From NCBI RefSeq assembly GCF_000712975.1, contig NZ_JHQL01000001.1, forward strand, positions 414,625 to 478,624: 64,000 bases of DNA, written 5' to 3'. Of the stretch, positions 25,584-44,824 are shown one piece after another (within the stretch, counting starts at the first letter, position 1; each line of letters opens with the position of its first letter). This DNA comes from Vreelandella neptunia. GTDB lineage: Bacteria > Pseudomonadota > Gammaproteobacteria > Pseudomonadales > Halomonadaceae. A program made the position numbers and the translations under genes. The notes below the pieces were generated by a model that saw only the letters and a list, made by a program, of their open reading frames with translations, searched no databases and was not told the DNA's origin.

Positions 25584-26227
25584 TGGTTAACCGTGGACAG
25601 ATTAACCGAGAGTGGCAACGTCTGCGCAATCTTGATTGGCAGACGTTGGATGTTAAAGAAGCCGGCGAGTGGCCCGGGCTGCTGAAAGCTCTACTAGGAC
25701 TATTTGTTTTTTTAATTTCTTTTTTAGCTATTAATTGGTGGTTCGTGGGCGAGTCGCGTGACTTACTTGCCGCGGAACAGCGTCAAGAAGAGCGACTGTT
25801 AGTCGAGTATCGACGCAAAGCCTCTGAAGCTGCCTTTTTGCCAGATATACGTAGTCAGTTGTCGATTCTTGAAGAACAGATGGTGCAGATGCAGGCAATG
25901 TTGCCTACCAGCGCAGAAATACCTTCTTTATTAGACAGCATCAGCGACGCTGCCATTGAGAACCGGTTGACCATTGAGACTATTCGTTTAAGGCCTCCGG
26001 TGAGCAATACCCACTATATTGAGCACCCTTTCGATATCCAGGTGCGAGGGGGTTACCATGCGTTGGCGCAATTTGTCTCGGATATTAGCGATCTAGCGCG
26101 AATTATTACTCAACACGACTTAACACTCTTGCCTGTTGATCAGAGCGGTGACACGCTACGAATGACGCTACTTGCACGCACATATAGCTACAAGACAGTA
26201 TCGGCAGAAGGGGGCAGCACGCCATGA
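25580..26227 (+). CDS. pilO: Type IV pilus assembly protein PilO
   Basis: 215 residues: an amphipathic N-terminal segment, one membrane helix (about residues 35-54), a coiled coil rich in Glu/Gln and a periplasmic ferredoxin-like domain with the PFDIQVRGGYHALAQFVSDISDLARI stretch typical of PilO. It partners PilN and contacts PilP. The start ATG overlaps the pilN stop (ATGATG, so the ATG three bases later is also possible). Confidence 0.92.
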   Translation: MMVNRGQINREWQRLRNLDWQTLDVKEAGEWPGLLKALLGLFVFLISFLAINWWFVGESRDLLAAEQRQEERLLVEYRRKASEAAFLPDIRSQLSILEEQMVQMQAMLPTSAEIPSLLDSISDAAIENRLTIETIRLRPPVSNTHYIEHPFDIQVRGGYHALAQFVSDISDLARIITQHDLTLLPVDQSGDTLRMTLLARTYSYKTVSAEGGSTP

Positions 26228-26748
26228 AGCGCTTGTTATGCCTGCTGCTGTGTAGTGTCGGCTTATCTGGTTGCAGCGATCCTCAATTAGGCCAGCTAGA
26301 CCAAACACTTTCAGAAATACGCCGTGCTCCTGGTGGGCAAGCGCCGGAGATAGTTAAGAAATTACCAGAGTACCAGTCGCTTGATTACCGTTTTAGCGAT
26401 GCACGCAGTCCTTTTTTAGCGCCTGAGGGCGTTCGCAAAAATGCGTTGCAGGTGGAGCAGGTCATGAGTGAACTTGCCCCCGATCAACAGCGCACCCAAG
26501 AGCCGTTGGAACGTTTTCAGCTTCAGACATTACGCTTAGTCGGTACGCTGCGTATGGGAGGGCAGCAAGTCGCATTAATTGCCCCTCCTGAGGGAGACAT
26601 TGTTAGCGTACGAGAAGGTAATTATCTAGGCACCAACCATGGTCTTATTAACCAGATTGGCCCACAGGAAATCAGTATTGTTGAACGCGTTTTCAGCCCT
26701 CAGCACGGGTGGCAAGAGCGGCAGGCAACGCTCACCCTCGAGGAATAA
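26224..26748 (+). CDS. pilP: Type IV pilus assembly lipoprotein PilP
   Basis: 174 residues with a lipoprotein signal (MKRLLCLLLCSVGLSGC, lipobox L-S-G-C with Cys17) and a C-terminal beta-sandwich domain (RLVGTLRMGGQQVALI…EGNYLGTNHGLINQIG). PilP is anchored in the inner membrane and links PilNO to the secretin PilQ. It overlaps pilO by 4 bp and is followed 28 bp later by pilQ. Confidence 0.93.
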   Translation: MKRLLCLLLCSVGLSGCSDPQLGQLDQTLSEIRRAPGGQAPEIVKKLPEYQSLDYRFSDARSPFLAPEGVRKNALQVEQVMSELAPDQQRTQEPLERFQLQTLRLVGTLRMGGQQVALIAPPEGDIVSVREGNYLGTNHGLINQIGPQEISIVERVFSPQHGWQERQATLTLEE

Positions 26749-26776
26749 TTTTTTACTTGTTACCGGATATCCCCCT

Positions 26777-28804
26777 ATGGTCGTCACATTTCGCCAAATT
26801 TTACTGTTATTGATAGCCTTCGTGCCGTCGCTCGGCATGGCTTCAGTACTTACCGATTTAGATGTGCGCCAAACCAATAACGGTAATGTAGAGTTAGTGT
26901 TGCAGTTCAGTGGCGGCGTTGCCCAGCTAAGAGGCTATCGGTTAGACGCACCTCCTCGTCTAGCGCTTGATTTAGCCGATACACAGAGTGCCGTTGCCCA
27001 ACGCCGTATTGCCGTTAGCCGTGGTGGTGTTGAGCAGGTGACCGTGTTGGAGGGCAGTGGGCGAACGCGTCTCGTGGTTGATTTGAATGAATCCCTTGAT
27101 TACACCTCTCGTGTAGTCGGAGATCAGCTAAGAGTCACCCTCTCAGGAAACTCCGCGTCTATGCCAGCATCGCAGGCTACTCAGCCGCCCAACCAAGGGC
27201 CCCGTGTTGAAAATATTGATTTTCAGCGTGGCGAGAATGGCGCGGGACGTGTTTTGGTGACATTTAATCGCGATGGTGTAGTGACTAACCTGCGTGAAGG
27301 GAGCGGAGGCAGTGTATTGGTAGAACTGAGGGACATTGACCTGCCCGGTGCGCTTAACCAAGTTTATGATGTCACCGATTTCGCGACACCCGTTACTCGT
27401 ATTACTCCCTTTGTTGGGCAGCGTGATGTGCGACTTGAACTGCAAACGAATGGCCCTTACGCGATGATTTCATCGCAAAATGGACGTACGCTGGCAGTTG
27501 AGATTCAGCCAGTCAGTCAAGCATCACAGCAGGAGCGAGAGCAACAAGGGGAGTCGTTTACTGGAGAGCGATTAAGCCTTAATTTTCAAGATATTGAAGT
27601 ACGTGCAGTACTGGCTACCTTGGCAGAGTTTACTGGTCTCAATCTAGTGGCCAGCGATAGCGTTGCTGGTCGTATTACGCTTAATTTGAACGATGTTCCC
27701 TGGGATCAAGCATTAGCGCTGATCTTGCAAAGCCAAGGGCTTGCAAGCCGTGAACAGGGTAATGTGATCGTAGTAGCGCCAGCTAGTGAACTGGCGGCGC
27801 TTGAACGACAAGAGATAGAAACACGCAACCAGCGCCAAACGTTGGCACCCTTAGTCACTGAATTTATCGAAGTAAAATACGCGCGCGCTGAAGACCTTGC
27901 CCAACTGTTGCGTGGTGGTGATGGCTTTGGTCTGTTAACCGATCGAGGGCGAGTTAGTATCGATCAGCGTACCAACACGCTACTGGTACAAGATACCGCA
28001 GACCAGGTGCGCGATATTATTCGCACGTTAGATCGCTTGGATGTGGCCGTGAGGCAGGTGCAAATTGAAGCAAGAATTGTTATTGCTCGAGATACCGCCT
28101 CACGGGAGCTGGGTATTAACTGGGGGGCGTCAACTACGGGAGGCTTCCAGCAAGATAGCAACGGCGTTTTTGAAAGACGTAATGTAAACCCTAACAGTCT
28201 CAATCGAGCCCAAGCGGGTCTGGCGGTTGATTTAGGATCCACGGCAGCGTCCAATACAGGGTTTAGCTTTGGCTATCTTTCTGGTGATATTTTACTGGAT
28301 TTAGAGCTAAGAGCGCTGGAAAGTGAAGGTAAAAGCCAAACAATTTCTCAGCCCCGAGTGATCACTGCCAACCAACGTACTGCTATTATCCGTCAAGGTG
28401 AAGAACGTGCTTTCCAGAGCGTAGATGCTCAGGGAAATCCTGATACAGAGTTTAAGGAGGCCGAGCTTTCCTTGGAAGTAACGCCACAAATCACTCCGGA
28501 TAACCGCATCATTATGGATTTAGTGATTAAAAACGATAGTTTCCGGGAAAGTGAATTTGGTGGTGAGCCGCCAATTGATACGAACCAAATAGAAACCCAA
28601 GTGCTGGTTGATAATGGGCAAACGGTAGTGCTGGGCGGTATTTTGACAACAGAACAGTTGAGCCAAATAGCTAAAACACCGCTGCTTGGGGATATCCCTT
28701 TGCTTGGGCGACTGTTTCGCTATACCGAAGAGAGCAATGAAAAGGTAGAGTTATTGGTCTTTATTACTCCACGACTACTTGATGATGGTTTGGCGGTTCG
28801 CTGA
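26777..28804 (+). CDS. pilQ: Type IV pilus secretin PilQ
   Basis: About 675 residues. A signal peptide (residues 1-22, ending near GMAS) is followed by one or two AMIN domains (about 25-240), an STN/secretin-short domain ([31 protein letters not shown]), a secretin_N domain ([13 protein letters not shown]) and the C-terminal secretin beta barrel with [16 protein letters not shown] and [15 protein letters not shown]. It forms the outer-membrane gate for type IV pili. The frame is open further upstream to 26639, but that extension overlaps pilP and has no signal peptide, so the ATG at 26777 is chosen. The stop overlaps aroK (TGATG). Confidence 0.95.
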   Translation: MVVTFRQILLLLIAFVPSLGMASVLTDLDVRQTNNGNVELVLQFSGGVAQLRGYRLDAPPRLALDLADTQSAVAQRRIAVSRGGVEQVTVLEGSGRTRLVVDLNESLDYTSRVVGDQLRVTLSGNSASMPASQATQPPNQGPRVENIDFQRGENGAGRVLVTFNRDGVVTNLREGSGGSVLVELRDIDLPGALNQVYDVTDFATPVTRITPFVGQRDVRLELQTNGPYAMISSQNGRTLAVEIQPVSQASQQEREQQGESFTGERLSLNFQDIEVRAVLATLAEFTGLNLVASDSVAGRITLNLNDVPWDQALALILQSQGLASREQGNVIVVAPASELAALERQEIETRNQRQTLAPLVTEFIEVKYARAEDLAQLLRGGDGFGLLTDRGRVSIDQRTNTLLVQDTADQVRDIIRTLDRLDVAVRQVQIEARIVIARDTASRELGINWGASTTGGFQQDSNGVFERRNVNPNSLNRAQAGLAVDLGSTAASNTGFSFGYLSGDILLDLELRALESEGKSQTISQPRVITANQRTAIIRQGEERAFQSVDAQGNPDTEFKEAELSLEVTPQITPDNRIIMDLVIKNDSFRESEFGGEPPIDTNQIETQVLVDNGQTVVLGGILTTEQLSQIAKTPLLGDIPLLGRLFRYTEESNEKVELLVFITPRLLDDGLAVR

Positions 28805-29370
28805 TGCAAGAATTACCCAATATTTTTTTAATTGGCCCCATGGGGGCTGGCAAGAGCACGATAGGTCGCTTGCTCGCGGCTGAATTATCGCGCTCGTTTT
28901 TTGACAGCGATCACGCCATACAAGACCGCTGCGGCGCGGATATACCTTGGATTTTTGACGTTGAAGGTGAGCCTGGCTTTCGGCTGCGTGAAAGCCAGAT
29001 GATTGACGAGCTGACTCAGTTGCCGAACGTGGTGGTAGCGACCGGCGGTGGAGCGGTGCTACGTGAAGAAAATCGCCGTGCTTTACGTGAACGCGGTACC
29101 GTCGTTTATTTACTGACCACCGTTGACCAGCAGCTGAAGCGGACTGCCAAAGATCGCAACCGCCCTTTATTACAGTGTGATAATCGTGAGCAAGTACTGA
29201 ACGATATGTTTGCCACACGGGATCCGCTGTATCGAGCGACCTCCGATATTACGGTGCGAACTGATCGGCGCAGTCCACGTGCGGTGGTCAACGAAATTCT
29301 GCGTCGTGTCCATCGTATGGTGGACCCTTTGGAAATTGCGCGGGCCCAAAGCAAAAAGGTATCACAATGA
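28804..29370 (+). CDS. aroK: Shikimate kinase
   Basis: 188 residues: Walker [10 protein letters not shown] (about 11-19), the substrate-binding F-F-D-S-D-H and F-R-L-R-E-S segments, and the G-G-G-A-V motif. It phosphorylates shikimate in aromatic amino acid synthesis. It overlaps pilQ by one base and aroB by 4 bp, so it is probably transcribed with the pilus operon as in other gammaproteobacteria. Confidence 0.95.
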   Translation: MQELPNIFLIGPMGAGKSTIGRLLAAELSRSFFDSDHAIQDRCGADIPWIFDVEGEPGFRLRESQMIDELTQLPNVVVATGGGAVLREENRRALRERGTVVYLLTTVDQQLKRTAKDRNRPLLQCDNREQVLNDMFATRDPLYRATSDITVRTDRRSPRAVVNEILRRVHRMVDPLEIARAQSKKVSQ

Positions 29371-30473
29371 CTGAAACAATAAACGCCCAGCGCACACTCA
29401 CCGTCGCGCTAGGCGAACGTAGCTACCCAATACATATTGGCGTTGGGCTGCTTAAACGTGCCAACGTCTTAGTGCCTTATCTTGCTGGTCAGCAGGTGAT
29501 GGTTGTGACCAATGAGGCTATCGCACCGCTTTATTTAGAATCGCTTTGCGCCAGCCTACCGGATCATTTAGATGTTCATACCGTGGTGTTACCTGACGGC
29601 GAACAGTACAAAAGCATTGAGCAGGTAAGCCGGATTTGGGATGCGCTGTTAGAGGCGGGTTTCAACCGTCGCTGTACGCTGATTGCCTTAGGTGGTGGTG
29701 TGATTGGCGATATGGTCGGTTATGCAGCAGCTGCTTATCAGCGTGGCGTTGCTTTTATTCAGGTGCCTACCACGCTACTTTCTCAGGTTGACTCCTCGGT
29801 AGGTGGGAAGACCGGCGTTAATCACCCGTTGGGTAAGAATATGATTGGCGCGTTTTGGCAGCCGAAAGCAGTCATCGTTGATATCAATACTTTGACCACA
29901 CTGCCTAGTCGTGAGCTTTCTGCAGGCTTGGCAGAGGTAATCAAGTACGGGTTAATCCGTGATGAGCGTTTCTTGGGCTGGCTAGAAGAGAATATGCAGG
30001 CGCTACGTGGTGTTGAGCCTTCGGTAATTGCTGAAGCGATTGCCCAAAGTTGCCAAATTAAAGCTGACATTGTGGCGGAAGATGAAACTGAGCAGGGCGT
30101 TCGTGCGCTGCTAAACCTGGGGCATACCTTTGGGCACGCCATCGAAGCGCATCAGGGTTACGGTAACTGGCTACATGGTGAAGCTGTGGGAGCGGGCATG
30201 GCGATGGCGGCAACGCTCTCTCATCAGCTTGGTTGGATTGATAGCAATGCCCTCGCGCGTGCTAAGGCAGTTATTGAAAGCGCCGGATTACCACTGGCGG
30301 CACCTGCCGGAATGACAGTAGATGACTTTTTAGCTCGTATGAAGCTGGATAAGAAGAATATTGATTCCCGGCTACGTTTGGTGCTACTCAATGCCCTAGG
30401 AGACGCCTGTGTAAGTGATGCCACGCCGCCTGATATGCTGCGTGAGCTACTTCACCACTTTCCGCGCAACTAA
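29367..30473 (+). CDS. aroB: 3-dehydroquinate synthase
   Basis: 368 residues with NAD- and zinc-site motifs: [46 protein letters not shown], the zinc ligand stretch [10 protein letters not shown] and [12 protein letters not shown]. It converts DAHP to 3-dehydroquinate, the second step of the shikimate pathway, and catalysis with AroK is split within the same operon. Last gene of the pil-aro unit; a terminator follows about 90 bp downstream. damX and dam, which often come next in enterics, are absent. Confidence 0.96.
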   Translation: MTETINAQRTLTVALGERSYPIHIGVGLLKRANVLVPYLAGQQVMVVTNEAIAPLYLESLCASLPDHLDVHTVVLPDGEQYKSIEQVSRIWDALLEAGFNRRCTLIALGGGVIGDMVGYAAAAYQRGVAFIQVPTTLLSQVDSSVGGKTGVNHPLGKNMIGAFWQPKAVIVDINTLTTLPSRELSAGLAEVIKYGLIRDERFLGWLEENMQALRGVEPSVIAEAIAQSCQIKADIVAEDETEQGVRALLNLGHTFGHAIEAHQGYGNWLHGEAVGAGMAMAATLSHQLGWIDSNALARAKAVIESAGLPLAAPAGMTVDDFLARMKLDKKNIDSRLRLVLLNALGDACVSDATPPDMLRELLHHFPRN

Positions 30474-30565
30474 ATATTAAAGCGTATTGTTAAACGCTAT
30501 AGGCTGGCAGTATTGATAACTGACATTACTGGTCAAAGGCAGTATTAATAAAAAAAGCTATACGG

Positions 30566-30591
30566 AAAACCCACCTTCGCGTGGGTTTTTT
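30566..30591 (+). terminator. Terminator of the pilMNOPQ-aroKB operon
   Basis: AAAACCCAC - CTTCGC - GTGGGTTTTTT: a 7-9 bp stem with a six-base loop and a T6 tail. Confidence 0.9.
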
Positions 30592-30988
30592 GTTGCCTGG
30601 CTGTCAAGTGAGGATCATTTTGTATGTAATCCGCATGCCTTATGCGCTATCGGCATGGGGTTTTTGAGCGATTTGATACTAAAGTTTAATATTGTGTTGG
30701 CATCGTTGAAATAACGTTTTGCTGCATTGCAAGTGGTTGAAGTTAATATATTTTTCCATTAAGTGCGAATGCAAATGCAGGATTTGACGAGGTTTTTTGA
30801 AGATTTGCGGGTTCTGGGTGATTGCGCTACACACCGGCAAATCGCTATGCTGGGCGACCATTTCTTAAAGCAGTGAAGGCGAGAAGTGCCTGTTTTCAAG
30901 CAGGCAGTGGAATACTAAAAAAAGAAAAACTCGTCAATATATCATCAAAACACTGCTAAAAAAACACACGCTGACTAGAGGCACGCCC
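30592..30988 (+). other. Long non-coding region upstream of gltB
   Basis: About 400 bp, relatively AT-rich, with no convincing coding frame. A short hairpin TGCCTG - 8 nt - CAGGCA lies at 30887-30906, followed by an A-rich stretch and then the gltB start. It probably holds the gltBD promoter and regulator sites; none can be named from sequence alone. Confidence 0.4.
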
Positions 30989-36897
<5,909 letters not shown>

Positions 36898-36944
36898 TAG
36901 TGAGACTGGGGAAGTAAGTCTTAATAGGGCGACTTTCCCGACTT

Positions 36945-37071
36945 CAGGCCTTCGCGAGGGCGCTGTGAACCCATCCATGGGCGCTACTTTTGTCATCTGA
37001 CCGCCATGGATGGCGGAAATGCCGGAGGGGAACATTTTCCGGCCATGACAAAAGACCCTCGCTTAGGTCTG
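36945..37071. repeat. Structured intergenic repeat, copy 2
   Basis: It shares with copy 1 the core GCGCTGTGAACCCATCC, then ATGGGCGCTACTTTTG. The outer stem is CAGGCC / GGTCTG, then a 3-nt internal loop and the stem GCGAGGG / CCCTCGC. The inner arms CTTTTGTCAT / ATGACAAAAG are separated by about 48 bp that contain a further CCGCCAT/ATGGCGG hairpin and a CCGG-containing hairpin. Base pairs in the stems differ from copy 1 but are largely compensated. It lies between gltD and pyrG, both on the plus strand. Confidence 0.8.
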
Positions 37072-37172
37072 ACCTCGGTGTCGCCCATCGAGAGCAGTTC
37101 AAATTGAGCCTTTAGGCGTACTCTGCTATTCTGTCATCCCATCCTGGTGTGGCTTTCTGTTACGCCTTTTGA

Positions 37173-39744
<2,572 letters not shown>

Positions 39745-39795
39745 CCGCGGTAGCAAACTTGGTGTACATTGAACCCCAATCATCCATTAGACTGA

Positions 39796-41103
<1,308 letters not shown>

Positions 41104-41144
41104 GTGGAAATGGGCGTCGGCGTGTAAGAGATATCTCAAAATTT

Positions 41145-41162
41145 TGTAAGAGATGTCTTACA
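41145..41162. promoter_or_regulatory. GacA upstream activating sequence (TGTAAG-N6-CTTACA)
   Basis: TGTAAG-AGATGT-CTTACA is an exact match to the palindromic GacA box of Pseudomonas rsm RNA genes, and the symmetry extends to TTGTAAGA/TCTTACAA. It lies about 155 bp upstream of the likely start of the GGA-rich RNA, near the roughly 180-bp distance known in Pseudomonas. A related half-site, TGTAAG followed by AGATATCTC, lies 22 bp upstream at 41123-41137. Confidence 0.85.
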
Positions 41163-41284
41163 AATGCCGACGCTAACGACTCAAATGCCTTTTGTGATTT
41201 GGGTTTATGTTTTTGATTTTTTTGGTATTTTTAATAACAGGTGAGCCGCAGCGGCTTGCCTGTTGTCGTTTTTGCCCGCTTGAG

Positions 41285-41312
41285 TTGTGATGGCTTTCTG
41301 CCACACTGTATC
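41285..41312 (+). promoter_or_regulatory. Possible promoter of the RsmZ-like RNA
   Basis: A weak -35-like TTGTGA (41285-41290) and a -10-like TGTATC (41307-41312) are separated by 16 bp, pointing to a start near 41317-41320. A weak core promoter needing an activator fits a GacA-dependent gene. Exact boxes are uncertain. Confidence 0.4.
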
Positions 41313-41316
41313 TAGG

Positions 41317-41482
41317 ACAGGGGAGGCAAGGATGCTTCAGGCAGGATGCAACGGGATGCAGGTCAGATACGCCGGGTGATACAGTGAGGTGAGCCCTGGC
41401 AAGGATAGTGTCTGAGGAGTTTGACACAAGGAGTGGTCAGAGGAAGTGCTTGGAGCGGGCGGCCTACGGGCCGCCTTTTTTT
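41317..41482 (+). ncRNA. rsmZ: RsmZ/CsrB-family CsrA-sequestering small RNA
   Basis: About 165 nt with no sensible open frame and ten GGA motifs, several in the CAGGATG / AAGGA contexts bound by CsrA/RsmA. Examples in hairpin loops: GTGTC-TGAGGAGTTT-GACAC (41408-41427), TGCA-ACGGGA-TGCA, GCA-AGGA-TGC and CAC-AAGGA-GTG. It ends in a strong terminator and has a perfect GacA box upstream. In Pseudomonas, rsmZ lies beside fdxA and near mutS-recA, and here too the next genes are fdxA and mutS, which supports orthology. Such RNAs titrate CsrA away from mRNAs under control of GacS/GacA. The 5' end is estimated, and the symbol is given by features and position, not by sequence search. Confidence 0.85.
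41458..41482 (+). terminator. Terminator of the RsmZ-like RNA
   Basis: GGCGGCC - TACG - GGCCGCC followed by T7: a textbook rho-independent terminator. Confidence 0.93.
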
Positions 41483-41544
41483 GTAGCCTGCTCTTTTTAT
41501 AGCGCACTTTTTTGTAGTCTATTGTTGCTTGATATACCACCAAA

Positions 41545-41570
41545 ATAAAAAACCAGCGCGAACGCTGGTT
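41545..41570 (-). terminator. Terminator of the mutS-fdxA unit
   Basis: On the minus strand AACCAGCG - TTCG - CGCTGGTT is followed by a T-rich tail, 34 bp beyond the fdxA stop. Confidence 0.85.
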
Positions 41571-41603
41571 TGAAAAGCTGATTTGAAAAAATAGCGCTTG
41601 GGG

Positions 41604-41927
41604 TTAGCGCTCTAGTTTCTCGAGCTTACCCGTTTTGCCATCCCACTCTTCTGCATCAGGCAGCGGATCTTTTTTCTCGGCAATATTTGGCCATACATCG
41701 GCCAGTTCCGCATTGATTTCTATAAACTGCTCTTGGCCATCCGGCAGCTCGTCCTCAGAGAAGATAGCTTCGGCGGGGCACTCCGGTTCACACAGGGCGC
41801 AGTCAATACACTCGTCTGGATGAATGACCAGGAAGTTGGGGCCTTCGTAGAAGCAGTCGACCGGACAGACTTCCACACAGTCGGTGTATTTGCACTGGAT
41901 GCAGTTCTCGGTAACGACAAACGTCAT
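41604..41927 (-). CDS. fdxA: 7Fe-8S ferredoxin FdxA
   Basis: 107 residues with the Azotobacter ferredoxin I pattern: C9-x2-C12-x4-C17-x3-C21 ([16 protein letters not shown]) and a second cluster [12 protein letters not shown] (about 40-51), then an acidic C-terminal tail. It carries a 3Fe-4S and a 4Fe-4S centre and transfers electrons in the cytoplasm. The gene follows mutS on the minus strand, with its own 155-bp leader that contains a GC-rich hairpin. Its position beside an rsmZ-like RNA matches Pseudomonas. Confidence 0.95.
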   Translation of the reverse strand: MTFVVTENCIQCKYTDCVEVCPVDCFYEGPNFLVIHPDECIDCALCEPECPAEAIFSEDELPDGQEQFIEINAELADVWPNIAEKKDPLPDAEEWDGKTGKLEKLER

Positions 41928-41946
41928 CTTGCTATCCCTCTTGCGG

Positions 41947-41965
41947 GACCGGGTGTGTCCCGGTC
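41947..41965. promoter_or_regulatory. GC-rich hairpin in the fdxA leader
   Basis: GACCGGG - TGTGT - CCCGGTC, a 7-bp perfect stem just upstream of the fdxA ribosome site. It has no T tail, so it is probably a 5'-UTR structure rather than a terminator. Confidence 0.45.
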
Positions 41966-42082
41966 GTGGTCAATAGTTAATGGTTATAAATCGATCGTTT
42001 TTTATAAGATAAAACAGTATGGGCGACATTCTAGTGGTGCCCTTACGCGGCGGCAAGCGCTCATGACTTTCTGGTCACTCCA

Positions 42083-44650
42083 TCACAGTAGTTCTCGCCA
42101 CTGATAGAGCAGCGCTAGCGCTTCGCGAGGTGTTAAATCGTCTATATCGGCCTTACCCAGCGCTTCTACCACTGGGTGTGGGGCGCTAGCAAACAGGTCG
42201 TTTTGTTGCGGGGTCGTGGGCTTCCCGTTAGGGCGCTGCAATTCAACCACTTCCTTTTTTTCCAAGGCCACTAGCTTTTCACGCGCCCTGTGGATCACAT
42301 GACTAGGAACCCCCGCCAGCTGTGCCACCTGTAGGCCATAGCTCTGACTGGCTGGGCCAGCCTCAATGCGGTGCATAAATACGATACTGTCGCCATGCTC
42401 GGTAGCGGTCAGGTGAATGTTAGCCACGCCTTCGGCCTGTTCCGGTAGCGCGGTCATTTCAAAGTAGTGAGTGGCAAACAGTGTTAGTGCCCGCGCATCA
42501 GCTAAGTACTCGGCACTTGCCCAGGCGAGTGAAAGGCCATCAAAGGTGCTGGTGCCACGGCCAATTTCGTCCATTAATACCAGGCTATGTTCAGTCGCGT
42601 TGTGCAGAATATTAGCGGTTTCGGTCATTTCGACCATAAACGTAGAGCGACCGCCTGCCAGGTCATCTGACGAGCCAATACGGGTAAAAATACGATCCAC
42701 AGGTCCTATTTCAGCGCTATCGGCTGGTACAAAGCTGCCGCTATGAGCCAGCAGCGCGATGAGCGCGGTTTGGCGCATATAGGTGGATTTACCGCCCATG
42801 TTGGGACCGGTGATAATCAACATGTGCTGCTCAGGCGTTAGTGTGACATCGTTAGGTACAAACGGTGTGTCGCTAACGTGTTCGACGACGGGGTGTCGTC
42901 CAGCAGTAATTTTTAGGCCAGTGGCATCGCTGAGCTGGGGCCTTACCCAGTTGAGTGCCTCGGCACGCTCGGCAAAGGCGCAGAGTACGTCAAGTTCAGC
43001 TAACGCCCGCGAGGTGTTTTGCAACGCATGAAGCACCGCGTTGAGCTCTCCCATTAAGCGCTCATAAAGCCACTTTTCACGCGTGAGTGCTCTGGACTTG
43101 GCCGAGAGTGCTTTGTCTTCAAACTCTTTAAGTTCTGGAATGATAAAGCGTTCAGCGTTTTTCAGCGTTTGACGACGGATATAGTCGGCGGGTGCCTGCT
43201 GGGCTTGAGAGCGAGGGAGTTCAATAAAGTAGCCATGAACTCGGTTATAGCCGACTTTTAAATTGGCCAGGCCAGTGCGTTCACGCTCACGCAATTCCAA
43301 CTGCACTAGGTAATCACCGGCATTTTCAGCCATACCACGGTGTTCATCTAGTTCGGCGTCAAAGCTGTTTGCAATCACGCCGCCATCGCGAATCACCACC
43401 GGCGGATTCTCAACCAATGCGCGAGTTAACGTATCCGCTATCTCAGGGTAGGGGCAAATGTGCGGTTTAAGAGCATCTATGGCGCTACCGCTATCAATAT
43501 CACTTAGTAGTTGCTCAAGTGTGGGTAGAGTTACTAGGGCGTCGCGTAGGCGCGCTAGATCTCGTGGGCGGGCGCTATACAACGCGACGCGGGCTAGGAT
43601 ACGTTCAACATCGCCTACGTCGCTTAATGTCTCACGAAGTGCCATATAGGCGACGTCTATCGAAAGTAACGCCACGCCAGCGTGACGGTTTTCCACGACG
43701 TCACGCTGGCGCAGCGGGCGGTTCAGCCAGCGCTTTAATAAACGTGATCCCATCGCGGTGGTGCAGGTGTCTAGCACACTGGCCAGCGTGTTATCGCTGT
43801 TGCCACCGAGATTAATATCAATTTCTAGGTTGCGCCGACTGGCCGCGTCAATAACTACGGCTTCATCGCGGTTTTCGACACTAATGGCCGTGACGTGAGG
43901 CAGGCGTGAGCGCTGAGTGTCGCGGGCGTAATCGATCAGCACACCCGCAGCGATTAGTGCGGTGGTTAGGTGTGCACAGCCAAAGCCGCGTAAATCCTGA
44001 ACTTCAAACTGATCGCACAGGCTGCGAGTGGCGCTGTCTAAGTCAAACAACCATTCGCCTTGACGGCGTAGACTGCGCTTTTGAGACCATGCGTCGGGCA
44101 GGGTCAAACTTTCGGGTACTAACAGTTCGGCAGGCGATAGGCGGGTTAGCTCTGCCTGCATTTCTGCTTCACTTTCTACTTCAAGGATATTGAAGCGACC
44201 GCTGGAAAGTTCCAGCCACGCAAGGCCCCAGCTCTCTTTGCCGGGCGCAACGGCGACCAGCACATTATCGCGGCGGGCATCTAGCAGAGCTTCATCGTGA
44301 AGCGTTCCAGGGGTGACGATGCGAACTACTTGCCGGTCAACTGGGCCTTTGCTGGTGGCAGGGTCACCGACTTGCTCGCAGATGGCAACAGACTCACCAG
44401 CTGACACTAGACGAGCTAAATAGCCTTCAGCACTATGGTAGGGCACACCTGCCATAGGAATGGGCTTACCACCTGACTGGCCGCGCTGGGTAAGCGTGAT
44501 ATCCAGCAGCATCGAAGCGCGTTTGGCATCATCGAAAAATAGCTCGTAAAAATCCCCCATTCGGTAAAATAGCAGTACCTCAGGGTGATCGCGTTTGATC
44601 TTCAGATATTGCGCCATCATGGGCGTGTGAGCGGGGCTGGCCTGTGACAT
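42083..44650 (-). CDS. mutS: DNA mismatch repair protein MutS
   Basis: 855 residues. The mismatch-recognition Phe-x-Glu lies in [14 protein letters not shown] (about residues 30-40). The ATPase domain has Walker [14 protein letters not shown], Walker B/D-loop [18 protein letters not shown] and the switch histidine in [12 protein letters not shown]. Near the C-terminus QQNDLF is a likely beta-clamp binding motif, followed by the tetramerisation helix. MutS recognises base mismatches and recruits MutL. It is divergent from pncC, with four 13-bp tandem repeats between them. Confidence 0.97.
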   Translation of the reverse strand: MSQASPAHTPMMAQYLKIKRDHPEVLLFYRMGDFYELFFDDAKRASMLLDITLTQRGQSGGKPIPMAGVPYHSAEGYLARLVSAGESVAICEQVGDPATSKGPVDRQVVRIVTPGTLHDEALLDARRDNVLVAVAPGKESWGLAWLELSSGRFNILEVESEAEMQAELTRLSPAELLVPESLTLPDAWSQKRSLRRQGEWLFDLDSATRSLCDQFEVQDLRGFGCAHLTTALIAAGVLIDYARDTQRSRLPHVTAISVENRDEAVVIDAASRRNLEIDINLGGNSDNTLASVLDTCTTAMGSRLLKRWLNRPLRQRDVVENRHAGVALLSIDVAYMALRETLSDVGDVERILARVALYSARPRDLARLRDALVTLPTLEQLLSDIDSGSAIDALKPHICPYPEIADTLTRALVENPPVVIRDGGVIANSFDAELDEHRGMAENAGDYLVQLELRERERTGLANLKVGYNRVHGYFIELPRSQAQQAPADYIRRQTLKNAERFIIPELKEFEDKALSAKSRALTREKWLYERLMGELNAVLHALQNTSRALAELDVLCAFAERAEALNWVRPQLSDATGLKITAGRHPVVEHVSDTPFVPNDVTLTPEQHMLIITGPNMGGKSTYMRQTALIALLAHSGSFVPADSAEIGPVDRIFTRIGSSDDLAGGRSTFMVEMTETANILHNATEHSLVLMDEIGRGTSTFDGLSLAWASAEYLADARALTLFATHYFEMTALPEQAEGVANIHLTATEHGDSIVFMHRIEAGPASQSYGLQVAQLAGVPSHVIHRAREKLVALEKKEVVELQRPNGKPTTPQQNDLFASAPHPVVEALGKADIDDLTPREALALLYQWRELL

Positions 44651-44720
44651 GGGCGTCCTGGTTAAGCGTTGCGCAAGCAGTGTTGGCTTGCGGCATGTTC
44701 TTTGGCAGTTACTTTAAGCG

Positions 44721-44772
44721 ATTTCTTTGAGCAATTTCTTTGAGCAATTTCTTTGAGCAATTTCTTTGAGAA
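44721..44772. repeat. 13-bp tandem repeat, four copies, between mutS and pncC
   Basis: The unit ATTTCTTTGAGCA is repeated three times exactly and a fourth time as ATTTCTTTGAGAA. It lies in the 174-bp divergent intergenic region, about 70 bp upstream of mutS. Confidence 0.9.
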
Positions 44773-44824
44773 AGTTAAACACGGTATTCTACGCTGAACT
44801 AAGGTCTCACATGAAGGAGTCACC

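Noticed and set aside
26639..26776. Upstream extension of the pilQ frame
   Set aside because: It overlaps pilP by about 110 bp and would bury the signal peptide; the ATG at 26777 directly precedes it.
41173..41427. Minus-strand open frame over the RNA gene
   Set aside because: It has no ribosome site or family resemblance, and runs antisense to the GGA-rich RNA. It is better explained as chance.
44721..44772. 13-bp repeats as a CRISPR array
   Set aside because: The units abut without spacers and no cas gene is near.
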